Source: Mycolicibacter hiberniae (GTDB lineage Bacteria; Actinomycetota; Actinomycetes; Mycobacteriales; Mycobacteriaceae). From it: a stretch of DNA of 64,000 nt. The DNA is taken from the NCBI RefSeq assembly GCF_010729485.1, contig NZ_AP022609.1, forward strand, positions 2,542,001 through 2,606,000, read 5' to 3'. A model generated the notes under the pieces. That model ran no database searches. It was not told the DNA's origin and saw only the letters and a program-made list of their open reading frames with translations. Each line of letters opens with the position of its first letter. Within the stretch, counting starts at the first letter, position 1. Positions 38,765-48,173 of the stretch are shown piece after piece. The translations under genes were made by a program, and so were the position numbers.

Positions 38765-39406
38765 TTACCCGTGCATTTCCGCAGTCACAGCGACCGCCAG
38801 AGCGGCCGGATCGACCGTCGGGCCGACTACCTGCCAGCGTCCGCCGAACCCGGCCCCTGCCAAACCGCGGTATACCTCCCCGGTGCGGCGCTGCAGACCG
38901 TCATCGCGCTCGTAGCTGTCCCGGGCGCGTGCGGCGTCCTGATCCTCGCGTTGCCTGGCGCGCTGCGCGGCCAACTCCGCCGGGACGTCGAGCAGCACCT
39001 GGCAGTCCGGTGCGGGCAGCCCGAGCCGGCCGAACTCCAGCTGTCGCACCCAGTCCACCACCTCGCCGGCGGCGTCCTGATGCAGGCGCGCGGCACTGTA
39101 GGCGGCGCTGGAGGCGACGTAACGGTCGAGGATCACCACGTCGTTGGCGGCGCGCAGGGCCGCGATCCGGTCCTTGGCGCCGGCACGGTCTAAGGCGAAG
39201 AGCATCGCCATGGCATAGACGGAGTCAGCCAGGTCGCCGTGACCGCCCCGCAGCGCCTCGGCGGCCACATCCGCGGTCACCGAGTCGCCATAGCGCGGGA
39301 AGGCCAAGGCGGCCACCGACTGGCCGGCGCCCTCGAAGGCCGCGCGCAGCCCCTGCGACAAGGTGTTCTTGCCGGCGCCGTCCACGCCCTCTATCGCGAT
39401 CAGCAC
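38765..39406 (-). CDS. tmk: Thymidylate kinase
   Basis: A 213-residue dTMP kinase. P-loop EGVDGAGKNT (residues 6-15), FPRYGDS substrate segment, LDRYVASSAAYSAA (the DR[YH] motif) and a LID region with QREDQDAARARDSYERDD. It makes dTDP for DNA synthesis. It lies 52 bases upstream of mtrA and downstream of ahcY, separated from ahcY by a very stable hairpin. It corresponds to Rv3247c. Confidence 0.94.
   Translation of the reverse strand: MLIAIEGVDGAGKNTLSQGLRAAFEGAGQSVAALAFPRYGDSVTADVAAEALRGGHGDLADSVYAMAMLFALDRAGAKDRIAALRAANDVVILDRYVASSAAYSAARLHQDAAGEVVDWVRQLEFGRLGLPAPDCQVLLDVPAELAAQRARQREDQDAARARDSYERDDGLQRRTGEVYRGLAGAGFGGRWQVVGPTVDPAALAVAVTAEMHG
38784..38792 (+). promoter_or_regulatory. Possible MtrA half-site near mtrA
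   Basis: GTCACAGCG, the core half-site reported for MtrA, occurs once about 72-80 bases upstream of mtrA, inside the 3' end of tmk. The usual second copy after a short spacer is not seen, and coding DNA can produce this by chance. Confidence 0.2.
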
Positions 39407-39424
39407 GCGCCGAGCCTAATCCGA

Positions 39425-39482
39425 CGAGCAGACGCAGAATCGCACACATGGGTAGCCCATGGTGCGATTCTGCGTCTGCTCG
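39425..39482. terminator. Very long perfect hairpin between ahcY and tmk
   Basis: Positions 39425-39445 are the exact reverse complement of 39462-39482, a 21-bp stem. Inside, CATGGG-TAG-CCCATG adds six more pairs after a single unpaired A. It begins 12 bases after the ahcY stop. The stem core GCAGACGCAGAATCGC resembles palindromes I remember from many mycobacterial intergenic regions. Either a terminator or processing site for the ahcY transcript, or a copy of a dispersed palindromic element. Confidence 0.75.
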
Positions 39483-39494
39483 CGCGGAAAGAGA

Positions 39495-40952
<1,458 letters not shown>

Positions 40953-41030
40953 CAGTACGCCCCCGTTAAGGATTCGGTGAATTGGCTCCGCTACAAGCTA
41001 CCGGCGCAGGCCGCAGACCGCTCGGGCGGG

Positions 41031-41678
41031 TCATTCGCTGTCGATAACACCGTAAGTCTCGACCGCAGGGGTGAACAATCGGGCCAGGTCAGCAGCTACA
41101 TCGTGGTCGGCTTCCGGGGGCATCGAAACATAGCTGATGGCCAGCCGCACCACGGCCCGGGACAGAATCCCGGCGTCGTCCTCGCTGGCCTTGACCCAGC
41201 TGTGCATGAACGATGACGTGAGACGCTGCGAGCAGCGGGTGATGATCGGGCCGCTGTCGGTGGTGATGATCTGCAGCAGATCGGGCTTGGCGACGCCAGT
41301 CAGCAGCGAGATCACCAACGGGTCGACGGCCGACTCGGTGAAGAAGGTCCGGAACGCCTCCAGCAGCGCCGCGTGCACATCGCCGACATTGCGGTAGATG
41401 GCGTCTTCGACGGCGTCGACGAGCCGATCGGCCAGCCTGATCGCGTAGCCCTGCGCCAAGCCCTGGCGGGAACCGAATTCGTTGTAGATGGTCTGCCGGC
41501 TGACCCCGGCCGCCTGCGCCACCGCGGCCAGCGTGATCGACGACCAGTCCCGGCTGGTCAGCAGGTCCCGCATCGCGTCGAGCACCGAGTCGCGCAGGAG
41601 CGCCCGGGATGCCTCGGCGTAGGGGATTCGTTTCACGACCGCGAGATTAGCTGGCATCACACCGACGCTGCCGCTCAT
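41031..41678 (-). CDS. TetR-family regulator, AlkX-like
   Basis: A 215-residue TetR-type repressor. HTH around ITLAAVAQAAGVSRQTIYNE, with conserved flanks YAEASRALLRDSVLDAMRDL and FGSRQGLAQGYAIRLADRLV. It resembles Rv3249c/AlkX, which in M. tuberculosis sits between ahcY and the alkB-rubredoxin genes and controls them. Here those genes are missing and a cyclase gene is divergent instead. The ATG at 41678 has AGGA upstream; an ATG at 41657 is possible. Confidence 0.85.
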   Translation of the reverse strand: MSGSVGVMPANLAVVKRIPYAEASRALLRDSVLDAMRDLLTSRDWSSITLAAVAQAAGVSRQTIYNEFGSRQGLAQGYAIRLADRLVDAVEDAIYRNVGDVHAALLEAFRTFFTESAVDPLVISLLTGVAKPDLLQIITTDSGPIITRCSQRLTSSFMHSWVKASEDDAGILSRAVVRLAISYVSMPPEADHDVAADLARLFTPAVETYGVIDSE

Positions 41679-41856
41679 CGCGCCATCCTGCTCGCCAACG
41701 CGCTGCGCGGCGCCGCCGAACCACGCGCGTTCACCACCGTTTCGTGCGGACATCTTCGACTCCCAACGCTCTTGTCCCGCCACACCTCCGCGGACTGGGC
41801 GCCCCCTCACACCCACTCCTGTGAGCTGAATCACTGTCAATGCTGGACATTACAGC

Positions 41857-41883
41857 TGAATGCGTCTGCTGTCTAGACATTCA
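41857..41883. promoter_or_regulatory. Inverted repeat between the TetR gene and the cyclase
   Basis: TGAATG-N15-CATTCA is a perfect 6-bp dyad centred at 41870, and TGTCTAGACA (41870-41879) is a separate 10-bp palindrome inside it. It lies in an AT-rich part of the 282-bp divergent gap, a natural place for the TetR protein to control itself and the cyclase operon. Confidence 0.45.
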
Positions 41884-41960
41884 TTATTATTTTGTATACC
41901 CAAGGTGGCGCGTCTCGTTCCGCGGCATCCATATACCTTGAGAGCACAACGCACTCAGGG

Positions 41961-43544
41961 ATGGGCTCCACCGCGATGACGACTGCAGGTTCGGGCGCAG
42001 GCGCGCGGCCACGTACCCCCGTGCGGGTCCGCGACTACGCGGCCGGGCTGGCCTTCGCCCACCTGCTCACCAGCGCCGAGGCGATCGCGGTGGTGGTGTC
42101 GCTCCACGGGGAGACCCCGCTGACCGACACCACCTTGCTGTCGTGGCCGAATGTGGTGCCGGTGGTGGTCCTGGTCTCGCTGGGCACCCTGTCGGTGATC
42201 GCTCTGGGAAGCGCCAGCATCGCGCCGTCGCTGCGTTGGTACAGCGCGGGGGTCCAGCCGGATCGCGAACAACGGCGCTTCGCCGGCAACCTCCTGCGCC
42301 GGCAGTCGGCGATCGTCCTGGGCACCTGGCTGATCGGCGGAATCGTCGGGTTGGCGGCAAGCCGCTCGCAGAATGCGGGGCTGCTCGCTCTGCTCGCCAC
42401 CATCATCGTGTTCGGCGGCGCCGCGTCGGTGAGCACCAGCATGCTGTTCACCCAGCGGACGCTGCGGCCGATCGTGGCCGCCGCCTGGCACGGCTCTCAC
42501 GTGCGCGCGACCGCCCCCGGAGTGCTGGCCCGGCTGGTGACCATGTGGTTCGTCACCTGCGCGCTGCCATCGGCGGCGATCATCGCGCTGATCGTCTGCC
42601 GGCGGATGGGCTGGATCATCGACCCGGAGTCGTCGGTGGAGATACCCGTGCTGGTGCTGTGCGTCGTGGCGGTGCTGCTCGGTGTGCGCGCCATGATCCT
42701 GGTGTCGCGCTCGATCTCCGACCCGGTCGGAGAGGTCGTCAATGCGATGGCCCGCGTCGAGCGCGGCGAGATGACCACCTCGGTCGGTGTCTACGAGCAG
42801 TCCGAGATCGGCCGGCTGCAGACCGGTTTCAATCGCATGGTCGCCGGGCTCGCCGAACGCGACCGGCTCCAGGACCTGTTCGGCCGGCACGTCGGCTCCG
42901 ATGTCGCGCGGCTCGCGGTGGAACAAGAGCTCGCGCTGTCCGGTTGCGTGCAGGAGGCGGCGATTCTGTTCATCGATCTGGTGGGCTCGACCGAACTGGC
43001 CGCCACCCATCCCCCGGAAGAGGTCGCCGAGGTGCTCAACGACTTTTTCCGCATTGTGGTGGACGAGGTCGACGCCCAGCGCGGTTCGATCAACAAGTTT
43101 CAGGGCGACGCGGCCCTGGCGGTGTTCGGCGCACCCGTCCCCTCCGACGGCGCGGCCGGGGCCGCGCTTGCCACCGCCCGCACCCTGATCGCCCGGCTTC
43201 GCCGGCTGCCGCTGGTGGACTTCGGGATCGGTGTCTCGGCGGGGCCGGTGTTCGCCGGGAACATCGGCAGCGAGAACCGTTACGAGTACACCGTGGTCGG
43301 CGATGCCGTCAACGAGGCCGCCCGGCTGGCCGACCGCGCGAAGGCCGTCGCGGCCCGGGTGTTGTGCTCGGCGACCGCGCTCGAGCGAGCCGACGAGGCC
43401 GAACGTTCGCGCTGGACACACCACGGCTCGGCGACATTGCGCGGCCGTGCGCAGCCCACCGAAATGTCGACACCGGCCCCCGAGCCTGCGGCCGATGGTG
43501 AATGGGCAGGCACGCGCGTGTCAGACTCCGAGAATGGCTTATGA
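41961..43544 (+). CDS. Membrane adenylate/guanylate cyclase, class III, with HAMP
   Basis: About 527 residues: six hydrophobic segments (about 25-255), a HAMP domain (SRSISDPVGEVVNAMARVER), then a class III cyclase domain (about 310-485). Metal-binding aspartates are in AILFIDLVGSTELA and FQGDAALAVFGAP; NRYEYTVVGDAVNEAARLAD carries the substrate and transition-state region. It is similar in layout to the Rv1318c/Rv1319c/Rv1320c/Rv3645 group. Base specificity is not certain from sequence. ATGs at 41961 and 41976 are both possible. It overlaps the next gene by 11 bases. Confidence 0.87.
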   Translation: MGSTAMTTAGSGAGARPRTPVRVRDYAAGLAFAHLLTSAEAIAVVVSLHGETPLTDTTLLSWPNVVPVVVLVSLGTLSVIALGSASIAPSLRWYSAGVQPDREQRRFAGNLLRRQSAIVLGTWLIGGIVGLAASRSQNAGLLALLATIIVFGGAASVSTSMLFTQRTLRPIVAAAWHGSHVRATAPGVLARLVTMWFVTCALPSAAIIALIVCRRMGWIIDPESSVEIPVLVLCVVAVLLGVRAMILVSRSISDPVGEVVNAMARVERGEMTTSVGVYEQSEIGRLQTGFNRMVAGLAERDRLQDLFGRHVGSDVARLAVEQELALSGCVQEAAILFIDLVGSTELAATHPPEEVAEVLNDFFRIVVDEVDAQRGSINKFQGDAALAVFGAPVPSDGAAGAALATARTLIARLRRLPLVDFGIGVSAGPVFAGNIGSENRYEYTVVGDAVNEAARLADRAKAVAARVLCSATALERADEAERSRWTHHGSATLRGRAQPTEMSTPAPEPAADGEWAGTRVSDSENGL

Positions 43545-44451
43545 GATCGCCCGTCCTCAGATGGAGGGCAACATCGCCGTCGGAGAGGACCGACAGCTCG
43601 GGTTCGCCGAATTCGGCGCACCGCAGGGCCGGGCAATGTTCTGGCTCCACGGCACGCCCGGCGCCCGGCGGCAGATTCCCGTCGAGGCACGGCTGTATGC
43701 CACCGAAGCCAACATCCGCCTGATCGGGGTGGACCGGCCCGGCATCGGCTCCTCCACCCCCTTCCAGTACGAGACGGTGTCGGAGTTCGCCGATGATCTG
43801 CGGACCGTGGCCGACACCCTCGGGATCGACAAAATGGCGGTCATCGGCCTGTCCGGCGGCGGCCCCTACACGCTGGCATGCGCGGCGGCCATGCCCAACC
43901 GGGTGGTGGCTGCCGGCATCCTGGGCGGCGTTGCCCCGGCGGTGGGGCCGGAAGCCATCGACAGTGGCCTGATGCGGCTGGCCCGGCTCGCCGAACCGGT
44001 ACTCGACCGCGCTGGACGGCCGATCAGCATGCTGGCCGCCAGCCTGATCCGGATGGTCCGCCCGGTCGCCTCTCCTGCGCTGGAGTTCTACGCCCGGCTG
44101 TCGCCCGACGGCGACCGCGAGATGCTGTCCCGCCCGGAGTTCAAGGCGATGTTCCTCGACGACCTGCTCAACGGTTCCCGCAAGCAACTCGCCGCCCCGA
44201 TCGCCGACGCCGTCCTGTTCGCCCGCCCCTGGGGTTTCCGCCTCAGCGACGTGCACGTGCCGGTGCACTGGTGGCACGGCGACGCCGACCACATCGTCCC
44301 GTTCTCGCACGGCAAACACGCAGTGGCGCTGCTTCCCGACGCGCGGCTCTACCCGATCCCCGGGGAGAGTCATCTGGCCGGATTGGGCCGCGCCGAAGAG
44401 ATACTGTGCACCCTGCTGCAAGCCTGGGACACCGCGGTCGAACCGACGTGA
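43534..44451 (+). CDS. Alpha/beta hydrolase
   Basis: A 305-residue alpha/beta-hydrolase. The oxyanion region is WLHGTPGARRQ, the nucleophile elbow GLSGGGPYT (Ser), the acid is the Asp in WWHGDADHIVP and the catalytic His is in PGESHLAGLG. A cap region lies about residues 150-225. The substrate is unknown; the family includes esterases, lactonases and epoxide hydrolases. It overlaps the cyclase gene and the thioesterase gene, so the three form a translationally coupled operon. Confidence 0.87.
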   Translation: MAYEIARPQMEGNIAVGEDRQLGFAEFGAPQGRAMFWLHGTPGARRQIPVEARLYATEANIRLIGVDRPGIGSSTPFQYETVSEFADDLRTVADTLGIDKMAVIGLSGGGPYTLACAAAMPNRVVAAGILGGVAPAVGPEAIDSGLMRLARLAEPVLDRAGRPISMLAASLIRMVRPVASPALEFYARLSPDGDREMLSRPEFKAMFLDDLLNGSRKQLAAPIADAVLFARPWGFRLSDVHVPVHWWHGDADHIVPFSHGKHAVALLPDARLYPIPGESHLAGLGRAEEILCTLLQAWDTAVEPT

Positions 44452-44843
44452 CCGCACCGCAATCGATCCGGGAGTTGTTCGATCAGCTCGGTCTGCACGA
44501 GGTGCCGTCGGCCGACGGCACCCTGACTCTGCAGATGCCGGTCGACGAGCGGGTGGTCAACACCGCAGGCGGGCTGCAGGGCGGATTGATCGCGACCATG
44601 GCCGATGTGGCGGCCGGGCAGCTGGCCGCGCGCAGCACGCAGTTCGGCAACGGAATTGCCACGACGGATCTGTTCATCCGGTACCTGCGGCCGATCACGA
44701 TCGGTCCCGCCCGCGCGGTGGCGGCCATCCTGCGCACGGGGCGGCGTTCCGTGGTGGTCCAGGTCGATATCTACCGGGGCAACGACGACCAGCTTGCCGC
44801 CACGGCGACGGTGAATTTCGCGGCCATCGAGCTGCCCGGCTGA
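44448..44843 (+). CDS. PaaI-type hotdog thioesterase
   Basis: A 131-residue hotdog-fold protein. ERVVNTAGGLQGGLIATMAD (the helix holding the catalytic Asp in this family) and TTDLFIRYLRPITIGPARAV match PaaI-like acyl-CoA thioesterases. It probably hydrolyses a small or aromatic acyl-CoA as a tetramer. The GTG overlaps the hydrolase stop as GTGA. With the hydrolase it suggests ester or thioester turnover controlled alongside a cyclase. Confidence 0.87.
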   Translation: MTAPQSIRELFDQLGLHEVPSADGTLTLQMPVDERVVNTAGGLQGGLIATMADVAAGQLAARSTQFGNGIATTDLFIRYLRPITIGPARAVAAILRTGRRSVVVQVDIYRGNDDQLAATATVNFAAIELPG

Positions 44844-44846
44844 GCA

Positions 44847-44874
44847 CCGGGCTGGCGACTGCGCCCCGGCCCGG
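44847..44874. terminator. Possible hairpin between thioesterase and Csb1-like gene
   Basis: CCGGGC and GCCCGG form a 6-bp stem with a 16-base loop in the 39-bp gap between convergent stops. There is no T tract. The position suits a shared terminator. Confidence 0.35.
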
Positions 44875-44882
44875 CTTATGCC

Positions 44883-45959
44883 CTATCGGGCTGCGCCGGC
44901 GCGCCGAGCTTCGATGAAGTGCGGTAACCGGAACCTGCGCGGCGCACGCACCGCGGCGTCGTCCTGCGGCGCTCCGCCGCTCTGGGCGGCGGCGTAGGCG
45001 GCCGGGTCGCCGGTGACGCTCAGCACCTGGCCGTGCCAGGTGATGTCGGCCTCCCGATATGCCTCGAGCAGAGCCCGCTCGAGCAGCATGTCGGCCTCGG
45101 CGATCGACAGCGCCTCCAACTCGACGAACTCACCGTCCCGCGCGTCGAGTCGCAGCGTGGTGGGGCCGGCCTCCACCAGATCGCAGCTGGCCCGGATGCT
45201 CAGTTCGGCGTTGGCGCGTGTCAGCCCGGCCAGCACATAGGCGGCCAACAGCACACGGCACGCCTCGTCCCCGGCCGGACCGCAGTCGAATCGCAGTTGC
45301 CGCAGTGCGGCGAAGCTGAGCACCTGGGTGCGGATGATCCGGCTGCAACACACGCCGGTGTCGGCCAGGGCACGGGAATCCGCCGGCGCCCCGTCGACGA
45401 GCACCCCGATGATCTCGCCGGACAGCACCCCGCGGAAACGGCTCTGCCCGGTGCCGAGAGCGGAGTCGATCGCGCCGAAGGCCAGGCTGCCGGGACTCAG
45501 CCGCAGCAGGGTACGGGCATTGTCGAGGGTGCTCTCGCGGGCCGCCCGGTAGGCCGGGTGTGTGATCGCAGGCTTGCCGTCGATCGATCCGGTGAGAAAA
45601 TGCCCGTCGAAAATGCGTTGCGGCAGTTCGAGATCGGTGTACACCAGCCGACCGCCCTCGTAGCTGACCTGGGTGCGCGGCACCCGGCTCAATGTCGGAT
45701 GCTGGTCGCGAATGCCCTGCAGGATCGCGGCCTCGACGCGCTGCACCTGGCTGTGGTTGTCGTCGATGAGCACCGTCGCCGTCGGCGACCCGTCGATCAA
45801 CCGGGTCGCAACGGTCGACGCCGAGCGCCCCGAGCCGCGAGCCGGGCGGATCGCGGTGTGACTGCCCCCGGCCGGTGCCAGCTCGGTGGACACGCTCAGG
45901 GTGCTCCCCCCGCCGGCCTGGCAGGCGGCGGTGAGCTGCTGGTAGGACAGTTTGGACAC
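44883..45959 (-). CDS. Orphan Csb1/Cas7u-like (GSU0053 family) protein
   Basis: A 358-residue protein resembling the Csb1/GSU0053 (Cas7u) family of type I-U CRISPR systems, an RNA-binding backbone subunit. The matching parts are TELAPAGGSHTAIRPARGSG, ATVLIDDNHSQVQRVEAAIL (family LxDSxQSQANRxE), YTDLELPQRIFDGHF, DNARTLLRLSPGSLAFGAID (family fellcPtaLvFGxWDS) and RFRGVLSGEIIGV. No cas3, cas5, cas6, cas1/2 or CRISPR array is in the window. The GTG at 45959 lies 5 bases after the CDF stop, so it is the last gene of the pmmA-manA-CDF run. The role is unknown. The family call is from remembered motifs, not a search. Confidence 0.65.
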   Translation of the reverse strand: MSKLSYQQLTAACQAGGGSTLSVSTELAPAGGSHTAIRPARGSGRSASTVATRLIDGSPTATVLIDDNHSQVQRVEAAILQGIRDQHPTLSRVPRTQVSYEGGRLVYTDLELPQRIFDGHFLTGSIDGKPAITHPAYRAARESTLDNARTLLRLSPGSLAFGAIDSALGTGQSRFRGVLSGEIIGVLVDGAPADSRALADTGVCCSRIIRTQVLSFAALRQLRFDCGPAGDEACRVLLAAYVLAGLTRANAELSIRASCDLVEAGPTTLRLDARDGEFVELEALSIAEADMLLERALLEAYREADITWHGQVLSVTGDPAAYAAAQSGGAPQDDAAVRAPRRFRLPHFIEARRAGAAR

Positions 45960-45964
45960 GGCGA

Positions 45965-46906
45965 TCAACCTTTCTGCTGCACCGAGTCTGGCACAGGGGT
46001 TCGGTCCAGATCGGGCTCGAGATAGATGACCAGCGCCGCCGGGACGGCCGCGCGGATGTTGGCTTCGGCGGTGTCGATGGTGGCCGCCACCCCCGCCAGG
46101 TCGAGTTGGGGAACCACCGCGATCTTGGCGCCCACCAGCATCTCGTCCGGCCCCAGATACTGGGTGCGGATGTGGATCAGACGGGTGACGTTCTCGGTGT
46201 TCTCCAGCGCCGCCCGAATGGCCCGGTCCTCGGCAATGGTGGCGCCCTCGCCGATCAGCAGACTGTGCATCTCGACCATCAGGAACACGGCGACCACGCC
46301 GAGCAGCACACCGATCCCGAGGGTTCCCACGCTGTCCCACACCGGGTTGCCGGTCAGCACCGACAATCCCACGCCGACCAGCGCGAGCACCAGCCCGATC
46401 AGCGCGGCGGTGTCCTCCAGCAGCACCACCGGAAGCTCGGGATTGCGCGAGGTGCGAAGGAAACGCCACCAACTTCCCTGGCCCTTCAGCGGGCGCGACT
46501 CGACCACAGCGGTGCGAAAGCTGTAGGTCTCCATGCCGATCGCCACCACCAGGATCACGATGGCCACCATCGGCGAACTCAACTCGACCGGGTGGCGCAG
46601 CTTCTCGTACCCCTCGAACAGCGCGAACATCGAGCCCAGGCTGAAAAGCACCAGCGCAACCACGAACGACCAGAAGTACCGGCTGCGGCCGTGCCCGAAC
46701 GGGTGCAGCGCATCCGGCGCCCTGGTGGCGACACGCTGGCCCAACAGCAACAGCGCCTGGTTGGAGGTGTCGGCCACCGAATGCACCGCCTCGGCGAGCA
46801 TGGCGGCGCTACCGGTGATCAGGTACCCGGTGAATTTCGCCACCGCGATACCGGCGTTGGCCACAAGGGCCGCGACGATGGCCTTGGTGCTGCCCGACGA
46901 CGACAC
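45965..46906 (-). CDS. Cation diffusion facilitator transporter
   Basis: A 313-residue CDF-family metal/proton antiporter with about six helices. Metal-site motifs are AEAVHSVADTSNQ (HxxxD, helix II) and VLLEDTAALIGL (helix V). A His-containing loop LHPFGHGRSRYFWSF follows helix II. The C-terminal cytoplasmic domain (about 215-300) includes HIRTQYLGPDEMLVGAKIAV. Zn or Mn are plausible substrates. The GTG starts one base after the manA stop. It has no counterpart next to manA in M. tuberculosis as I remember it. Confidence 0.9.
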   Translation of the reverse strand: MSSSGSTKAIVAALVANAGIAVAKFTGYLITGSAAMLAEAVHSVADTSNQALLLLGQRVATRAPDALHPFGHGRSRYFWSFVVALVLFSLGSMFALFEGYEKLRHPVELSSPMVAIVILVVAIGMETYSFRTAVVESRPLKGQGSWWRFLRTSRNPELPVVLLEDTAALIGLVLALVGVGLSVLTGNPVWDSVGTLGIGVLLGVVAVFLMVEMHSLLIGEGATIAEDRAIRAALENTENVTRLIHIRTQYLGPDEMLVGAKIAVVPQLDLAGVAATIDTAEANIRAAVPAALVIYLEPDLDRTPVPDSVQQKG

Positions 46907-46907
46907 G

Positions 46908-48173
46908 CTAGAGGCCTATCGTCGCCCGGAACAGGGCGGCTGGTTGCTGGGCCAGCAGCCGGATCGGCCCGTCATCGCAAGGCACCCAGGCAGACTCGCC
47001 GCGGCGCAACGTCAACGTCTTCGATTTGGCGTGCACCGTGATGGAGCCTTCGGTGCACAGCAGGATCTGGGGGCCGTCATGGCGCGCCGGCGCATCCACC
47101 TCGTGGCCCAGGTGCGGGCCGTCGAGCGCCAGGCGCGACACCGCGAATTCCTCGGCGGGGGTCCGGTAGACCACCTCCAGTCCATCGGTGTAGGTGGCCG
47201 GCCGCAGGGCCTCCTCGGTGGTCGGAGTGAAGTCCAGTACCCGCAGCAATTCGGGAACGTCGACGTGCTTGGGGGTCAGCCCGCCGCGCAACACGTTGTC
47301 GGAGTTGGCCATCACCTCCAGGCCCACCCCGTGAAGGTAGGTGTGCAGATTTCCGGCCGATACGAAGATGGCTTCTCCCGGCGCCAGGCTGACCCGGTTG
47401 AGCAGCAGCGAGGCCAGCACCCCGGCATCCCCGGGATACCGTTCGCCGAGCTCGAGCACCGTCTTGGCCTCCGCGGAGAATTCGCCGGCGGCGGAGCTGA
47501 GGTACTGGATGGCCCCTTCGAGCACCGCCGGCACCAGGACGTCCAGGTCGGGCTGGGGCGCGGTGATCCACGTGGTGAACAGCGCCCGCAGCCCGTCGGC
47601 ATCGGACTGCGCATCGGCGAGGGCGCTGCCGGGCGGGCCGCCGAGCAGGTCGATGAACGGGTCCAGGTCCGACACCGCCAGCGCCCGCAGCAACTCAATG
47701 GTGCGCGCCACCGGCCGGAAACCGGCTAGCGCCTCGAACGGCTGCAGCGCCACCAGCAGTTCCGGCTTGTGGCTGGTATCGCGGTAGTTGCGAATGGGCG
47801 AGGACACCGGCACCCCCAGCCGCTCCTCGCGTTCGTAACCCTCGATCGCCTGCATGGCACTGGGGTGAGCCTGCAGGGACAGGGGCTCGTCAGCGGCCAG
47901 CACCTTGACCAGGAACGGCAACCGGTCACCGAAGCGGGCTTGGGCCAACGGGCCCAGCTGACCCTCCGGGTCGCGGGTCAAGACGCTGAGCAGCGACACC
48001 TCGCCGGTGTCGGTCTCCAGGCAGGCCGGATCCCCCGGGTGCGCGCCCAGCCACAGCTCGGCCTCGGGATGCGCCGCCGGAACCGGCCGACCGGTGAACT
48101 CGGCGATAGCGGTCCTCGAGCCCCAGGCGTAGGTCCGTATCGCGCCGCGTAGCTGTTCCACTGTTCCCGTCAA
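46908..48173 (-). CDS. manA: Mannose-6-phosphate isomerase (type I)
   Basis: A 421-residue type I phosphomannose isomerase, interconverting fructose-6-P and mannose-6-P for GDP-mannose, PIM, LAM and mannoprotein synthesis. It shows RTYAWGSRTAI, PLSLQAHPSAMQA (metal ligands Gln and His), HKPELLVAL, SAGNLHTYLHGVGLEVMANS and the C-terminal cupin. The TTG at 48173 overlaps the upstream stop as TTGA; a GTG at 48161 is an alternative. It is equivalent to Rv3255c. Confidence 0.93.
   Translation of the reverse strand: MTGTVEQLRGAIRTYAWGSRTAIAEFTGRPVPAAHPEAELWLGAHPGDPACLETDTGEVSLLSVLTRDPEGQLGPLAQARFGDRLPFLVKVLAADEPLSLQAHPSAMQAIEGYEREERLGVPVSSPIRNYRDTSHKPELLVALQPFEALAGFRPVARTIELLRALAVSDLDPFIDLLGGPPGSALADAQSDADGLRALFTTWITAPQPDLDVLVPAVLEGAIQYLSSAAGEFSAEAKTVLELGERYPGDAGVLASLLLNRVSLAPGEAIFVSAGNLHTYLHGVGLEVMANSDNVLRGGLTPKHVDVPELLRVLDFTPTTEEALRPATYTDGLEVVYRTPAEEFAVSRLALDGPHLGHEVDAPARHDGPQILLCTEGSITVHAKSKTLTLRRGESAWVPCDDGPIRLLAQQPAALFRATIGL

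Noticed and set aside
40953..41030. A possible SAH riboswitch upstream of ahcY.
   Set aside because: The gap is only 78 bases and I could not find the conserved core or a pairing scheme; a GGGGG ribosome site is the only visible feature.
43000..48000. Search for cas genes or a CRISPR array next to the Csb1-like gene.
   Set aside because: All neighbours are recognisable metabolic, transport or signalling genes, and no short direct repeats with spacers are visible.
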